Notes: generated by a model from the letters alone, not told the origin. A stretch of 64,000 nt of DNA from Posidonia oceanica (GCA_037176725.1 JAZBRS010000013.1:6513001-6577000), one strand, 5' to 3'; counted from the first letter of the stretch, positions 1 through 12,450 are shown. Numbers and translations: made by a program.

Positions 1-2
1 GC

Positions 3-626
3 GCAGTGTTAACCACGCCCCAGGGGCAGATGATTCCTTTTGCGAGGAAGTTGACTTTCCCATGCACAAACAACGAGGCAGAATATGAAGCATGCATCCT
101 GGGTTTGAAAGTCGCCCTCGAGCATAAGGCACAGAAGTTGCATGTGCATGGCGATGCCATGCTGGTGATCTCTCAAGTGAATGGCGACTGGAAGACAAAG
201 GACCCAAAACTTGTGCCATATCATGAATGCCTGCTGAGGCTAATAGAAGAGTTCAAGAGCATCAGCTTCACATACATGAACAGAGCAAAGAATGCATATG
301 CAGACGTACTAGCAACCCTGGCATCCTGTCTCAGTATACCAGAAGATAACATGGTAGATGTGTCAGTCACCTGTATAGAGGAGCCCGCGCATTGCATGAA
401 TGTAGAGGAAGCAAATGCGGCAGAAGAGCGGCCATGGTATCACGACATTAAAGCATTTCTGGAATCCGGCAGCCTTCCGCCTGGCACCACTGCAGAAGAT
501 AGGAGAACTTTGGCGCGTCTGGCGTCAAAATACGTATTAGGGGCTGGGCAACTATACAGAAGGTCGTACAATCAAATGCTATTACGCTGCCTGAACAAGC
601 CGGAGGCTGATACGCTAATGTTTTGA
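3..626 (+). pseudogene. archaeal-type RNase H domain of pol (partial)
   Basis: This is the second RNase H of a Tat-lineage polyprotein, the RVT_3-like type; it degrades RNA in the RNA:DNA hybrid during reverse transcription. The frame is open from the left edge, so there is no start codon. The hallmark TNNEAEYEAC (codons near 70-100) carries the catalytic Glu, and HGDAMLVISQV carries a catalytic Asp. A run near residue 95, YMNRAKNAYADVLATLAS, closes the domain. The frame ends at a TGA (624-626) exactly where the integrase zinc finger should begin, and the next frame is in phase, so this is a nonsense mutation in one polyprotein. The - strand copy at 24010-25733 has no stop at that point. Sure of the family; the copy is dead. 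Confidence 0.9.
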
Positions 627-1676
627 GTGCATGCAGGGACCTGTGGCCCACACATGAACGGCGTCCTCTTAGCCAAGAAGATCATGCTCCAAGGATACTT
701 CTGGCAAACCATGGAGGCGGACTACTGCCGGTTCGTGTGTAAATGCCACAACTATCAGGTCCATGGTAATTTTATCAAAGCTCTCCCTCATCAGCTGCAT
801 AACATGTCCTCACCATGGCCTTTCTCCATCTGGGGGATTGACGTCATTGGTGCAATACACCCCGCTGCTTCAAACGGCCATCGTTTCATCATGGTAGCAA
901 TTGACTACTTCACTAAGTGGGTGGAAGCAGCCTCTTATAAGACAGTCACCACAGTGGCAACGGAAAAGTTTATCAGGAACAACATCGTTGCCCGATATAG
1001 GGTCCCTTACTCCGTCATTTCTAATAATGGCACGAACTTCATTGCCAAAAGAACTGAGGAATTCCTGCAAAGCCTCAAGATCAAGCATCACAGGTCCTCA
1101 CCTTATTGGCCGCAGATGAATGGAGCAGTGGAGTCTGCTAATAAAAACATCATCAAAATCATGAAGAAGATGGCAGAAACCCACAAGGATTTGCATGATA
1201 AGCTCCCGTACGCGCTCTGGGCGTACAGGACATCAATCCGGACCTCGACAGGAGCCACCCCATACTCTCTGGTGTACAGCATGGAAGCGGTGTTACCTGT
1301 TGAAGTAGAGATCCCCTCACTACGGATCCTACGAGAAGCTGAGTTGGAGGAGGCAGAATGGGTCGAAGACCGCTGCGTCCAACTGAACCTGATTGATGAG
1401 TATAGACTACAAGCCATGCATAATGCTCACTGTTACCAGAAGCGAATGGCTAGAGCATTCTTGAAGAAAGTCCGGCCTAGAAGCTTCCAGCCAGGAGATT
1501 TCGTTCTGCGTGCCATTCATTTACCCGACGGTCGAGGCAAATTCCGACCTAACTGGCGTGGCCCCTTCGTGGTTAAACAGATTATCTTAGGCGGCGCGGT
1601 AACCCTTGAGGACATGGACCAGGTCGAGCAGTCCGAGCCGGTCAACTTGTGCTACCTCAAGAAGTACTATCAGTAG
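627..1676 (+). pseudogene. integrase domain of pol, catalytic Asp lost
   Basis: In phase with the RNase H upstream, about 350 codons to a natural TAG after KKYYQ. It holds an H2C2 zinc finger (first 50 residues), the DDE core (GIDVIGA, then VISNNGTNF, then GAVESANKN) and a C-terminal chromatin or DNA-binding part with FQPGDFVLR and FRPNWRGPFVV. Two key positions are damaged. The usual SDNGT of the second catalytic Asp reads SNNGT, and the last zinc ligand of the usual CxxC is Tyr (KCHNYQ), where the other copy in this window has CHSC. Integrase inserts the cDNA into the host genome; this one could not. Family assignment is firm. Confidence 0.92.
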
Positions 1677-2982
1677 CTGAGAGTAACCATTGCGGATCCT
1701 TCCTCCCACCTTGTTATACTCCCACCACTCGCACACTTTTGTACCTATCTTTCGCCTTATCTCCCCCACACATCAGTTCATCCTATCTCCTGCATTTTCT
1801 GTCATTACTGCACTCCCGTGCATTCCGTCTTTCACCCCTTTTACAATCCTCATCAAATCACGCATTGCATATTGCCCGGTGATGAAAACCGGAGGTGCTT
1901 GCCCGCTGCGGAAGGAGTCTCCCGACCTCACCTGACACTACTTAGACATCTTAGCTAGTGAGGGAGCCACTACTCAGTGAGAGCGGGCAAATGCCCAAAC
2001 ACCTAAGGACTTACACTCCTAGAAGAATGTTAGGCATTGGCTAGAAAGTAATACATGTCTAAGTCTAGATGCGCAAGAAAAGAAAGAAAGAGAGAGCCAA
2101 GGGCCAGTCCCCGGAAGGCCCTAGCACCCGTTTCCTCTAGGGTAGGGATGGTGGAGACCTGCAAGCCTAAAAAAAAAAAGGGAAAAAAAAGGGGAAAAAG
2201 AATGAAAAAAAAACAAAACAAAAAAAAACAACACAAAAAAAAAGAGAGTGATGGAAAAGGAAAATGAGAGGAACAAAAGCCCACTCCAAAAAATGAAGGC
2301 AAGCAGGGTAATCCCGCGCCTCTCACCTACCCCAGAAAAGAGTCAAAGTTCGGGCTGGGTCCTCCTCGTTTCCAAAGTGGGAATGAGGAGAGCCCTGCAC
2401 ACCAACATAAAAAAGAGAAGGAAACGGTAGGAGTGAGTGTAAGTCCTCGAGAGTTTGGCATGGAGCCCGTCCTCTCTACACCACCACCAAACACCACTAA
2501 CACCCTTTCCTAGAGTGCCACTAACAAGTTAGGAGTCTGAGTAGAGTCCAGTGAGTCAGGGACCGCTCCCTTCCTATACAGCAGGCACCGAGGCACCCTC
2601 GATGCTGAGGGCAAACTACACCAATCATGCATGCATCTGCATTTCCAGTCATCTCCCCTTCCTCTAATCATTCTACTTTGCAAAGCTTACTCCAGCGCTG
2701 AGACAGTACTCCTACTCAGCACGCGTTGGCATCATCAGGCTGCGACGACCCAGGACTCCTGCCAATCCCTGCCGTGCCAACAAAATCCCTTTTGCTTATA
2801 TGTGTTTAATTGCCATAATTTGAATGTTTACTGTTGGATGTGTCAGACTGTTTTTACCAGCTTCAGAATCTGCTTTCGATTAGTAGTTTTGTGCCTGTAT
2901 GAGACCTGATAATTCACAGCCTTGGCAATAGGTGTCTGAAGATTTTGTGACAGCCGTCTGCCTACATTTCGCAATCCACGCA
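1677..2982 (+). other. E1 spacer between pol and the PMD-like ORF
   Basis: No credible gene. The start is C/T-rich, then comes a segment around 1880-2050 that matches, inverted, the spacer of E2 around 23520-23880, including the stretch before GAGGGAGCCAC. A purine tract of A runs broken by G lies at 2168-2250. Around 2455-2490 it again matches E2 (near 23095-23160). The conservation between two elements in opposite orientation shows that this is element sequence, probably 3' UTR or an intron ahead of the PMD-like ORF. Confidence 0.7.
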
Positions 2983-4185
2983 ATGGGTTTTCCCACTCTA
3001 GTGACCCCGACACACTGTTCCGAGATCCTGCGAGAGTGGATCGGCAAGCTTACCCAAGATGACTGCGAGAAGCTGCGCCTGTGGGGCATTCCAACCAAAT
3101 TGCTGAAGGCTGCTGATGTAGAAGTGAGCCGCCATCTTCTGTGCGCTGCCGCAAGGTTCTGGAAACCGGCACACCATGTCTTCCGTTTTGGCAGAACTGA
3201 ATTAACACCTACACTGGAGGAAATGCGTCGGATTTGTGGCTTTTTCAAGATCTTGGGACCGCCTATCTTCATGAGGCGTGACGGATACATTGCGGTCCTG
3301 AAACAGCTGATTGGGCTCTCTACCCGAAGTTGCCAGCAAAGACTGATTTGCACCAGCAGACCCACGCCCCTACTTCGCCTATCATATTTTGATGATACTG
3401 TGGAAAAGCGCACTGAACTCGGAGACGAGCTGTAGCTCCGAGGATTTGTTACCCTTTTCCTATGCGAGCTGGTCTTTACCCATGGAAAGGCAACGGTGGC
3501 CGTTGAGATCGCTGAAATAGCACTCGCTGTAGTGACTCGCCAGATAGACTTGGCGCCGGTTGTTCTGGCAAAAACATACCGCGGATTAGACCGCATCTCG
3601 CATCGCTACCGCCACTTTCATGGTTGCAGAGCACTTATTCAGGTCTGGCTAGCCGCCTACACCGAGATAGACCTTCTGCGCCCCCAAGTACATGCTTTCG
3701 AGGCCTACTGCAATAGCGGCCATGCCAAGACAGTCAAGAGCGTCAAGGAAGAATATGAGAGGCTATCAGGACTGACAGATGACACAGTAACCTGGCGCAT
3801 CATCCCTTCTATGGCCGAACCATTCACTGTCTTCTTCCGCACGCGCGACATGCGGCTGATTGTGCTGCCAGGATTTACCGCCGGTGTGGAATACCACCCT
3901 ATCAGGGTCATGCGCCAGTTCGGTTTCCAGCAGCACGCCTTTATCAACAGCACAGCACCTAGGCTCCTTCAAGCATATCCCCTCAGTACAACTGCCTCGA
4001 CGAAGGAACTGGCCGATTTGATGCGGCATGGAGTGCGATCGACAGAAATCGCGGCTACGAGAGGCATAGGGTGTACCCCTGAGTACATCACCGAGGTGCA
4101 GGACCTCTGGCCCATCGATGAAATCCCGCCAAGCAGTCCCTTATTCCCTGACTCTGGAAAATCAAAGAAGGCCCGAACCAGCTAG
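2983..4185 (+). pseudogene. PMD-like (DUF7745-type) extra ORF of E1
   Basis: About 400 codons from the ATG of MGFPTL to the TAG after KSKKARTS. I chose this ATG because the frame has only a GTG further up and because the E2 copy begins its similarity at the same point, possibly after a splice acceptor. Landmarks are LREWIGKLTQDDCEKLRLWG near residue 20, FGRTELTPTLEEMRRICGF near 80, and a basic tail. The pattern of a Trp/Phe-rich stretch then LTPTLEE is that of the plant mobile domain / DUF7745 family carried by many plant transposons. One in-frame TAG at 3433-3435 stands where E2 has TGG (Trp). Sense orientation relative to pol, unlike the antisense pairs in elements D and F. The molecular function is unknown. 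Confidence 0.75.
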
Positions 4186-4624
4186 AGCCATTATGCAGTT
4201 GTCACTCAGTTCCTTTTCGAGTTGTGTTGTATTTTCTGGCCTGCCACAGGCATGTAACCAACAGTTCTATCAATGCAAAAGTGTTTTGTACTGGCTGCTC
4301 ACATTTCAAAGTTGCTTAATATATTCCATGCTCCTTACCACTGGCCCGACTTGTTGCCCACATGACGCAGGAAAGTCCTCAGCAAACGACCCAGACCCCA
4401 GGACCTCTGCGGACCCGTGCCGTCAAATCCTGCTGCCAGACATCCCCAACTGAGTCTCCGTCGGGCTGGTATCCCCTAACTGCTCGTTTGACAAACACGT
4501 CAGTTTTGTCCATCTTTCGCTCTTTGATACCGGGGACACTCCGGCTGACCCCTGGTATCATCTTGATACCAGGGGCATCTTTTCAGATGCCCTGCGGTAT
4601 CTCATCCGTATCATCCCTTTCCTC
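4186..4624 (+). other. E1 3' UTR segment before the satellites
   Basis: No gene. From about 4470 on, it contains short dyads such as GGTATCCCCTAACTGC and GATACCAGGGGC. Inverted counterparts occur in E2 at 12890-13060 and 20580-20730, so this is shared element sequence. Confidence 0.6.
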
Positions 4625-5220
4625 ATTTTACCGGCCGATAAGTCCGATATCTTATCGTTCTGTTATTTCCTCTTTGCCGCCTGATAAGTCCGATATCTTA
4701 TCATTCCTTTCTTTCCTTTTGTCGGCCGATAAGTCCGATATCTTATCATTTCTTTCCTTTTGCCAGCCGATAAGTCCGATATCTTATCATTCCTTTATTT
4801 CCTTTTGCCGGCCGATAAGTCCGATATCTTATCATTCCTTTCTTTCCTTTTGCCGACCGATAAGTCCGATATCTTATCATTTCTTTCCTTTTGCCGGCCG
4901 ATAAGTCCGATATCTTATCATTCCTTTATTTCCTTTTGCCGGCTGATAAGTCCGATATCTTATCATTCCTTTCTTTCCTTTTGCCGGCCGATAAGTCAGA
5001 TATCTTATCATTTCTTTGCTTTTGTCGGCCGATAAGTCCAATATCTTATCATTTCTTTCCTTTTGCCGGCCGATAAGTCCGATATCTTATCATTTCTTTC
5101 CTTTTGCCGGCCGATAAGTCCGATATCTTATCATTTCTTTCCTTTTGCCGGCTGATAAGTCCGATATCTTATCATTCTTTCATTTCCTCTTTGCTGGCCG
5201 ATAAGTCCGATATCTTATCA
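4625..5220 (+). repeat. 41-46 bp satellite, about 14 copies
   Basis: Tandem units whose core is GATAAGTCCGATATCTTATC, an inverted repeat with arms GATAAG and CTTATC around an 8-bp centre. Two unit lengths alternate (41 bp and about 45 bp) owing to an insertion in the T/C-rich linker. One more diverged copy lies near 6260. Open frames across the array are by-products of the repeat. Confidence 0.95.
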
Positions 5221-5239
5221 ATCAATCAATCAATCAAAC

Positions 5240-6245
5240 AATCACTGCCCTTTCCGGTTGATAGGACCGTAAACTATCATTCTCTTAGCTGATGATCCAA
5301 AACTCATCCTGGGCTGATAACCAAAACTATCCCGCAGTTGTGATATACGGCTGACATCCAGTAACTGTCACTCATAATTGCCCCTTTCTGGTTGATAGGA
5401 CCGTAAACTATCGCTTCCGGTTGATAGGACCGTAAACTATCGCTCTTGGCTGATGATCCAAAACTCATCCTGGGCTGATAACCAAAACTATCACTGGCAA
5501 TTACGTTATACGGCTGATATCCAGTAACTATCCCTTGCAATTGCTCTTTCTGGTTGATAGGACCGTAAACTATCGCTTCCGGTTGATAGGACCGTAAACT
5601 ATCACTCTTGGCTGATGATCCAAAACTCATCCTAGGCTGATAACCAAAACTATCACTCGCAATTGCATTATACGGCTGATACCCAGTAACTATCACTCGC
5701 AAACACCCTTTCCGGTTGATAGGACCGTAAACTATTATTCTCTGGCTGATGATCCAAAACTCATCCTAGGCTGATATCCAAAACTATCATGGGTTTGCGT
5801 TATACGGCTGATATCCAGTAACTATCCCTCATAATTGCACCTTCCAGTTGATAGGACCGTAAACTATCATTCTCTGGCTGATGATCCAAAACTCATATTG
5901 GGCTGATAACCAAAACTATCACTTGCAATTATGTTATACGGCTGATATCCAGTAACTATCACTCATGGTTTGCCCTTTCCGGTTGATAGGACCGTAAACT
6001 ATCATTCTCTGGCTGATGATCCAAAACTCATCCTGGGCTGATATCCAAAACTATCACTTGCAACCATGTTATACGGCTGATACCCAGTAACTATCACTCA
6101 CAACTGCCCCCTTCCGGTTGATAGGACCGTAAACTATTGCTTCCGGTTGATAGGACCGTAAACTATCGCTTCCGGTTGATAGGACCGTAAACTATAGCTT
6201 CCGGTTGATAGGACCGTAAACTATCGCTCTCGGCTGATGATCCGA
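5240..6245 (+). repeat. about 135-bp satellite made of four dyads, about 7 copies
   Basis: Each unit chains four short inverted repeats: GATAGGACCGTAAACTATC, GATGATCCAAAACTCATC, GATAACCAAAACTATC and GATACCCAGTAACTATC. The arms differ between the four (GATAG/CTATC, GATGA/TCATC, GATA/TATC) but always match each other. Some units carry the first dyad two to four times in a row (5390-5440 and 6110-6220). It follows the 41-bp satellite without a gap of note. Confidence 0.93.
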
Positions 6246-6800
6246 AACTCATCCCCCCGGCTGATAAGTCCGATAACTTATCACCTCCTTCGCGCGACTT
6301 CGTTCTAAAAGACGGAGCCCCGCATCCCTCCGCGTCAGGAGAGACCCCCCTCTCCCGTCGCATCTTTGTAGTTTTGGCTACTCCTTTTCTGCGCGGCCTC
6401 AGCCGGCTTGCTTGCTTGCTCCCTTGGGCAAGAACTAGCAGCCTTTTGTTTCCTTCTTGCTGCACAGGTTTGGACATCCCACCAGATTCCGCGTCACGCC
6501 GCAACTTCCCCTCCAGCACCCTGCTGCACCAGCTCTTCGGTCGCGTCATCCGCATTGTTTCGGCTTCCCCATCGGTACTAACTCCGGCACTAACTTTTGC
6601 ATTGCATCCGCATTTGCATGCATCGCATACATTGCATTTCATCCATCTGCACCTGTACTTTGCATTGCAGCAACGATCTACGACGTTCGGCGCATCCGCC
6701 GAATAAGTGGCTCACGCCGATAGCAACCCTCTGCTCCCGCCGGTCAGATAGGGTGTCTCGTCAACCCTGAGCAGCGGCCTCACTTCGCTTGACCTCGCTC
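6246..6800 (+). other. E1 3' UTR tail
   Basis: No gene. A last diverged copy of the GATAAG dyad near 6260 is followed by unique sequence, then by a run of GCATTTGCAT-like words around 6600-6660. This is the last stretch before the polypurine tract. Confidence 0.6.
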
Positions 6801-6813
6801 AGGGAGGGGCATC
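6801..6813 (+). other. polypurine tract of E1
   Basis: AGGGAGGGGCATC lies directly before the LTR's TGTTGACACC. The same word, AAGGAGGGGCATC or a close variant, precedes LTRs D and F, so it is the plus-strand primer site of this group of elements. It marks LTR A as a 3' LTR. Confidence 0.85.
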
Positions 6814-9800
6814 TGTTGACACCCCATTTTGACAGGCCGGATCGATTGGAATCTTCTGGTGGCTTCTGAACCCAAACCTAGGTCCAAACTCACACCATTC
6901 TCTCCCTCTTTCCCCTCAAAACAAGCCCAAACTTAACCAAGAATCACACCCATTTCCCAAGCCCAAAAATTACCCAAAAATCATAGGAAAACTCACCATT
7001 CCCAACTTAGCAAACCTACCCAAACACTTAGAAACTTCCAAACCAAAACCACTCCCAAAAACCCTAAAAAACCTAGATAAAACTACCCTTTTTCTACACC
7101 TCAAAACCCTTCCAAAACTTTCTCAAAACTGAACCAAAGCCGTAGGTCGAATGCTAGAGACCCTAGGCCACACACCCACCAAATTTCACCCCCTTTTGAA
7201 ACCTCTAAAACCTCCTTTTGCCCAAATTATCCTTTTCTCTCTCTTGGATTATTCTTTTCTCTCTCCTCTCTCTCTTCTGATTATCCTCCTCCTTTTCACC
7301 TCCTTTTCTCCCTCTTTTTGTCTGGTTGTGGGCCCCCCTCGTGCTCCTATCTGTTCTTAATCTTATTCCTATTTTTATCTTATTTTTACCATTTTCTTTG
7401 ATTTTCAAAAAATTATTTTCCTTCAACTCCTCTCTTTCCTATTTATTCCTCCATTTCTCCCTTTTCCTCTCCTTTCTAATTTCCTCTTCTCTTCTCTTAC
7501 TAAACTCCTAAAAATCCTTGAAAAACCTTCAAAATTCTGAAACAAAAGGAAAAACAAATCAAAATCCTAAAAATAAATACTTAAAAACTTAAACAAACAG
7601 TTAAAAACAAAAACCTAACTGAATCCAACTAAAAAAGGGAAATTAAGAATGCAATCTAAAAAATACAAAACAAACAAAAGAAAATGCTATAAAATCAAGT
7701 AAAAAACCAAAACGTAATCAAAACAAAACAAAAGTAAAAACCTCATTAAAAATAATCGAAAACGAATCCTAAAAAAGAAGAAAACAGTTAAAAATACTAA
7801 GACAAGTAATTGGGGAAAAAACTTAACAAATCTAAAAGAGGCAATTAGAAAACTTCAAGAACAATTTAATTAAAAAGAAAGAAAGAAAAAAGCTTAACAA
7901 GAAAAACTTAACTAAAAAATATTAAAAGAATTTAACAAAATCAAAAAGCAATTTAAAAGAGACTTAAGAAAAAATCCTAAAAACTAAAAAACTAAAACCC
8001 CTCCTAACGAATTAAAAAGCAATCCATTAAAAAATGCCTAATTTAAAAATCCCAACTTAACAAGAAAAACTTAATAAGAAAAACTCAACTAAAAAACAAT
8101 TAAAAAATTTAACAAACATTTAAACTAAATCAAAAACAATTTAAAGAAAACTAAAATCCTAAAAACTTGAATGAAAACTAAAAATCCTTCTAACCCTAAT
8201 TAGCTTAAAAATAATCTTTAAAAACCTAATTAAAACATCATAACTTAAGAAACAACCACTCTGAATTGTTTTCAAAACTTTTTATCCTTTTTCTATTTTT
8301 ATTTTAATTTTCTTTTTCTTTTTCTTCCCTTCCTTCCCCTTCTTTCTTTCTTCTTCCCTATGTTTTCTTTTCCTTTTTTTCCTGGTCCGGCCCACTAACC
8401 GCTCTCCTCCTTCTTTCTTTCTTTTTTTCTTTCTTTTCGCGCAAGCCCAGCCCACAACGGTTCCACCTCTTCTCCTCCTTCCTTCTTCTTCTCCTGCCCT
8501 CTGCTGTTTGCTTTTCTTCCTCCTGCAACCTGCGTCTGCTGCCGACAGCACGATGCCAGGCCTGACCTGTCCTTGCGCCTTGCACGCCTCCTGCTCAGGC
8601 CGGACCGGCGTGCGCCGCTCTCTGCCCGTGCACCTGCAAGACCTTCTGCCACGCCCTCTCCGAGCCATTAATGGCAGCCAGGCACTTGCAAACCGAGAAA
8701 AAGAGAAACCAGTAGCAACTCACTAGGATTCACCCCCCTCGAGCACCCAGAACCTCCGAGCTTTCCCCCGTGTGCAACCCAGAGCGAGAGAGACCCAGAA
8801 TCCCCTCCTCTTCCGACTGTAACTCAGCATTCGTCTTCCTCTTCTTTTTCATCCATCTTAGAGCACCCAACACCCAAGAGAATCCCTCCAATTTCCTCCC
8901 CAAATCCACCCAGACTACCACCATTACAACCACCGATCCAGCAACCAAATCCACTTGGAATCCACCTTCCATTCACCCAAAATCCAAGCCAGAACCCATC
9001 GCTCCATCTTCCCAAAATTCCCGCCCCTTTAGCTCACAAACCCCTCCAAACTACAACCAGACTCTCACCTGAACTCCACCATCCAGACACACCAGAGCCT
9101 TAGCCTTCATCTCCCCCACAGGCCAAGACATCCACTTCAAACACCTGCGGCCAACTTCACCAGAAATTAGCCCAGAGACCTATCTTCCAACCCAGTCCAC
9201 CACCGACCCTTCCAAGCATCCATACACCCTCACTAGACCCCCAGAAGCTCGCCTGAGCCTTCCAACTGATCCAGAAGGCAGCACATCACCACTCCCATCT
9301 CCGGCGTCTTGTAGTGAACCCAAAACACTGATTTCTCGCGTCGGCCTGCAAAGCTCCGTTCCAAGCACCCAGGAAGCTCCGGAGCACTCCGCTGACCAGT
9401 TCCCAACACTCTCGAGTAGTCCGCAGTGTTTGCGTCAGCCGGACGATCTTCACCGGCAGCCACCGAAGCACCGGACGTCGGGGGGACGCTCCGGACAGCG
9501 CAGCAGGTATTCCTCTTCCCTACTAGTTTAGTTTTTCTCTGTTCTCACTTTTCCACCCCTCAGATAGGGGTTTCCCCTCCTCTCTCGCCGAGTCAGCACC
9601 GCCGCTGACCCGTCTTCTCCGGCGAGCCCCGGGCTTGCCTCGCCGCTCCGGTCGGCGGAACGACCTCGCGTTGGTTGTCCCGACTCCACACGTCCCTCAG
9701 AAATGCTCTAGTGGCCTCAAAATGCCACGACGTCGCCGCTCCCGACCGCAGCATCTCCGGACAGCTCTGCAGTACTCCGACGTCTCCTGCGGCCCGCTTC

Positions 9801-10069
9801 GAGCCCCGCCGCCGCTCCCTAACGCAGCCCAGACCTCCGCTGAGCTCCGGAGAGCATCGCTGCCGTGTCTCCACCCCTCCAAACCTCCCTCTCACCTTCT
9901 CCGGGCACTGGTAGCATTTTGATACAGTGCCCGGCTTTCCTTGGGTTACTGTAGCTTTATTTCTGCTTACTAAGCTATTTTGCCATCAAATTGCATATTT
10001 GCCTTGCTTTCTTATTTTATTGCTTTCCAGTCCTGTTCCTGCTTATCATTCATTTAATTTCGTATGTTA

Positions 10070-10790
10070 ACCTTATAAAATTGCATGAAAACATCCAAAA
10101 ATCAGTTATTTGCATGTTAGTCCTTCAGTAGTTAATCTGATTTAAATGCACATATTTTACCTTGCTAAATTGCATTCTTAATCCCTGCATCTTTTCTTAT
10201 TTGCAATTTAATCCTCTGATCTGCTAACTTAGGTTTTATTTTTCTTATTTTCTTACTGTATTGCACCATTTCTCTCGTATTATCTGATTTTTGCATATAG
10301 GTCCTTCATCAATGCGCAGCATGCATTTAAATGCATATTTTGCTTATAAGATTGCATTTTTGACCCTGCATGATTTATAAATTGCACATAAGTCCTCTGT
10401 TAGCCATTTAAATGCTCATTTTACTTATAAAATTGCATTTTTTACCCTGCATGATTTGAAAATTGCATACAAGTCCTCTGATTGTCCACAGTAGGTATTT
10501 AGATGCATAGTTTGCTTATAAAATTGCACTTTTGCCCCTTACATGTTTGAACAATTACCTATAGACCCATGTTTGCTTCCCAGACTACCCAAACCCCTGT
10601 TTTGCTGGAAAAATTGCATTTTAGACCCTGTTGATTTTAACATTGCATGTCGACTTACCGTCCAATTTCCAAACCTGTCTTGATGCATGGCTACCTGAAA
10701 ATTTGCATTTTGAACCCTGCATTTTGTAAAATTGCATTCAGACCCCCATCTTTTTCAAAATTGCATGCGAGTTCCCTTTTTTCTGAAAAG
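10070..10790 (+). repeat. diverged 60-70 bp repeats in LTR A
   Basis: Around ten irregular units, each with an ATTGCATTTT-type word followed by CCCTGCAT. The equivalent part of solo LTR B lies at about 16300-17100 in inverted orientation, and that of solo LTR C at about 49850-50660. Confidence 0.75.
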
Positions 10791-11133
10791 TCATCCCTAA
10801 GTCTCTTCTTGCATTCTGCACGCATTACATTCTTGCATCTGGCATCCCTTGCACACACTCAGGCACTCTTAGCTCCCATTCACAGGGGAGGACCTGTTTT
10901 GCACACCCCTTAGGTCCCTTTTACACTTAGACCCTATCTTCTCCCCTGTTCTAGCCTCCTGCCTTGTAGTCTGGATATCTTCAGATCCAGCCGTTGGATC
11001 TTCTCAAGTAAGCTGCCAGGACGACCCCGGCGGAGCGCTCTTCAGCTTGGACCAATCAGATTCCAGATCAGGCGTCAGATTTCCAAGGTAAGCCCTCCTG
11101 AACTTCGGCAGCATTGTTTGCATACCATTCGCA

Positions 11134-11905
11134 TTGCATGACTTTTGTGCGCTTCCTTTCGCTTTGTTTTCTTGCACCGTTTTGCGTGCCGTCCTTGTTT
11201 TCGCGCACCATTTTGCGTGCCGCTTTGTTTTCTCGCACCGTTTTGCGTGCCGCTTTGTCTTTTCGCATCGTTTTGCGTGCGGCCTTGTTTTCTCGCACCG
11301 TTTTGCGTACCGCCTTTATTTTCGTGCACCGTTTTGCGTGCCGCTTTGTTTTCTTGCACCGTTTTGCGTGCCGTCTTTGTTTTCTCGCATCGTTTTGCGT
11401 GCCGTCCTTGTTTTCTCGCACCGTTTTGCGTGCTGCCCTTGTCTTCGTGCACCGTTTTGCGTGCCGCCCTTTTTTCGCGCATCGTTTTGCGTGCCGCCTT
11501 TGTTTTCTCGCACTGTTTTGCGTGCCGCCCTTGTTTTCTCGCACCGTTTTGCGTGCCGCCTTGTTTTCTTGCACCGTTTTGCGTGCCGCCCTTGTTTCCT
11601 TGCACCGTTTTGCGTGCCGCCTTGTTTTCTTGCACTGTTTTGCGTGCCGCCTTTGTTTTCTCACACCGTTTTGCGCACCAGCTTTGTTTCTTGCATCGTT
11701 TTGCGTGTCGCTCTGTTTCGTTGTACCGTTTTGAGTGCTGCTTTGTCTTTTCGCATCGTTTTGCGTGCCGCTTTACTTTCTTGCACCGTTTTGCGTGCCG
11801 CTTTGTTTTCTTGCACCGTTTTGCATGCCGTTTCGTTTTCTTGCACCGTTTTGTGTGCCGCCTCGTTCCTTGCATCGTTTTGCGTTTCTCGCACCGTTTT
11901 GCGTG
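11134..11905 (+). repeat. about 29-bp tandem array in LTR A
   Basis: About 26 units with the core GCACCGTTTTGCGTGC, an inverted repeat with outer arms GCAC and GTGC. A related array is in LTR B (14985-15990), and a weaker one in LTR C (50710-51010). The unit length and lack of stops give long open frames on both strands; I do not call them genes. Confidence 0.92.
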
Positions 11906-12170
11906 TTCTACGTTGTTTTCTCTTGCATGTCACCCGCATTGCCTGTTTTCACCGCTGTTTTGTTTTATCGCCTGCATTTGCATATAGGGCAGTGATGCTT
12001 ACTGCTTGGAGTTCTCGCGAGCTAGGTTTCGCCCGGTTCGGAGCACAGACAGCGTTGCTGAGCGCTTAGACTGCATGTTTACTTTCTTGGATTGCATTCC
12101 CTCACTTAGAGCACACCTTTGAGCATTTAGACAGGCATTCATTAGCACTTAGGCACTCAAAATCTGCATT

Positions 12171-12450
12171 TCCCTGCGTATGCGAGCGTAAGCCTAGAAA
12201 GACCGATTCTCGGGCGTGTCGGGGGTGCCTAACACCTTCCCCACACGTAACAGGAGTCCTTGCCCTCTCTCTTGACCCGCAATGACCATATTGCCCTTAT
12301 CCTTGGCACGAGTCACATCATTTGCATTCTTTTGCATCTCATTTCTTCTGCATTGCCATGCATTGCATCTTTTGCTTGGTTTTGCGTGGTTATTCACGCA
12401 TTTCCCCAGTTTTCCTTGTCTCCCGATCTAATAGACTTGGTGGCGACTCC
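12171..12450 (+). other. conserved downstream block and internal primer-site-like motif of LTR A
   Basis: The 12171-12330 part is nearly the same in LTR B (14487-14640), LTR C (51303-51462) and LTR H (53385-53525), although these LTRs otherwise differ widely. It is followed, 176 bp before the LTR end, by TGGCGACTCC at 12441-12450, the first ten bases of the real primer binding site of element H. Confidence 0.75.

Noticed and set aside
8282..8668. Arg/Lys/Glu-rich frames on the - strand in LTR A
   Set aside because: They are the complement of a T/C-rich tract and are low complexity.
11068..12069. Long overlapping open frames on both strands (up to 311 codons)
   Set aside because: They lie wholly in the 29-bp array of LTR A. 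The repeat lacks stops in several frames, so the frames are by-products.
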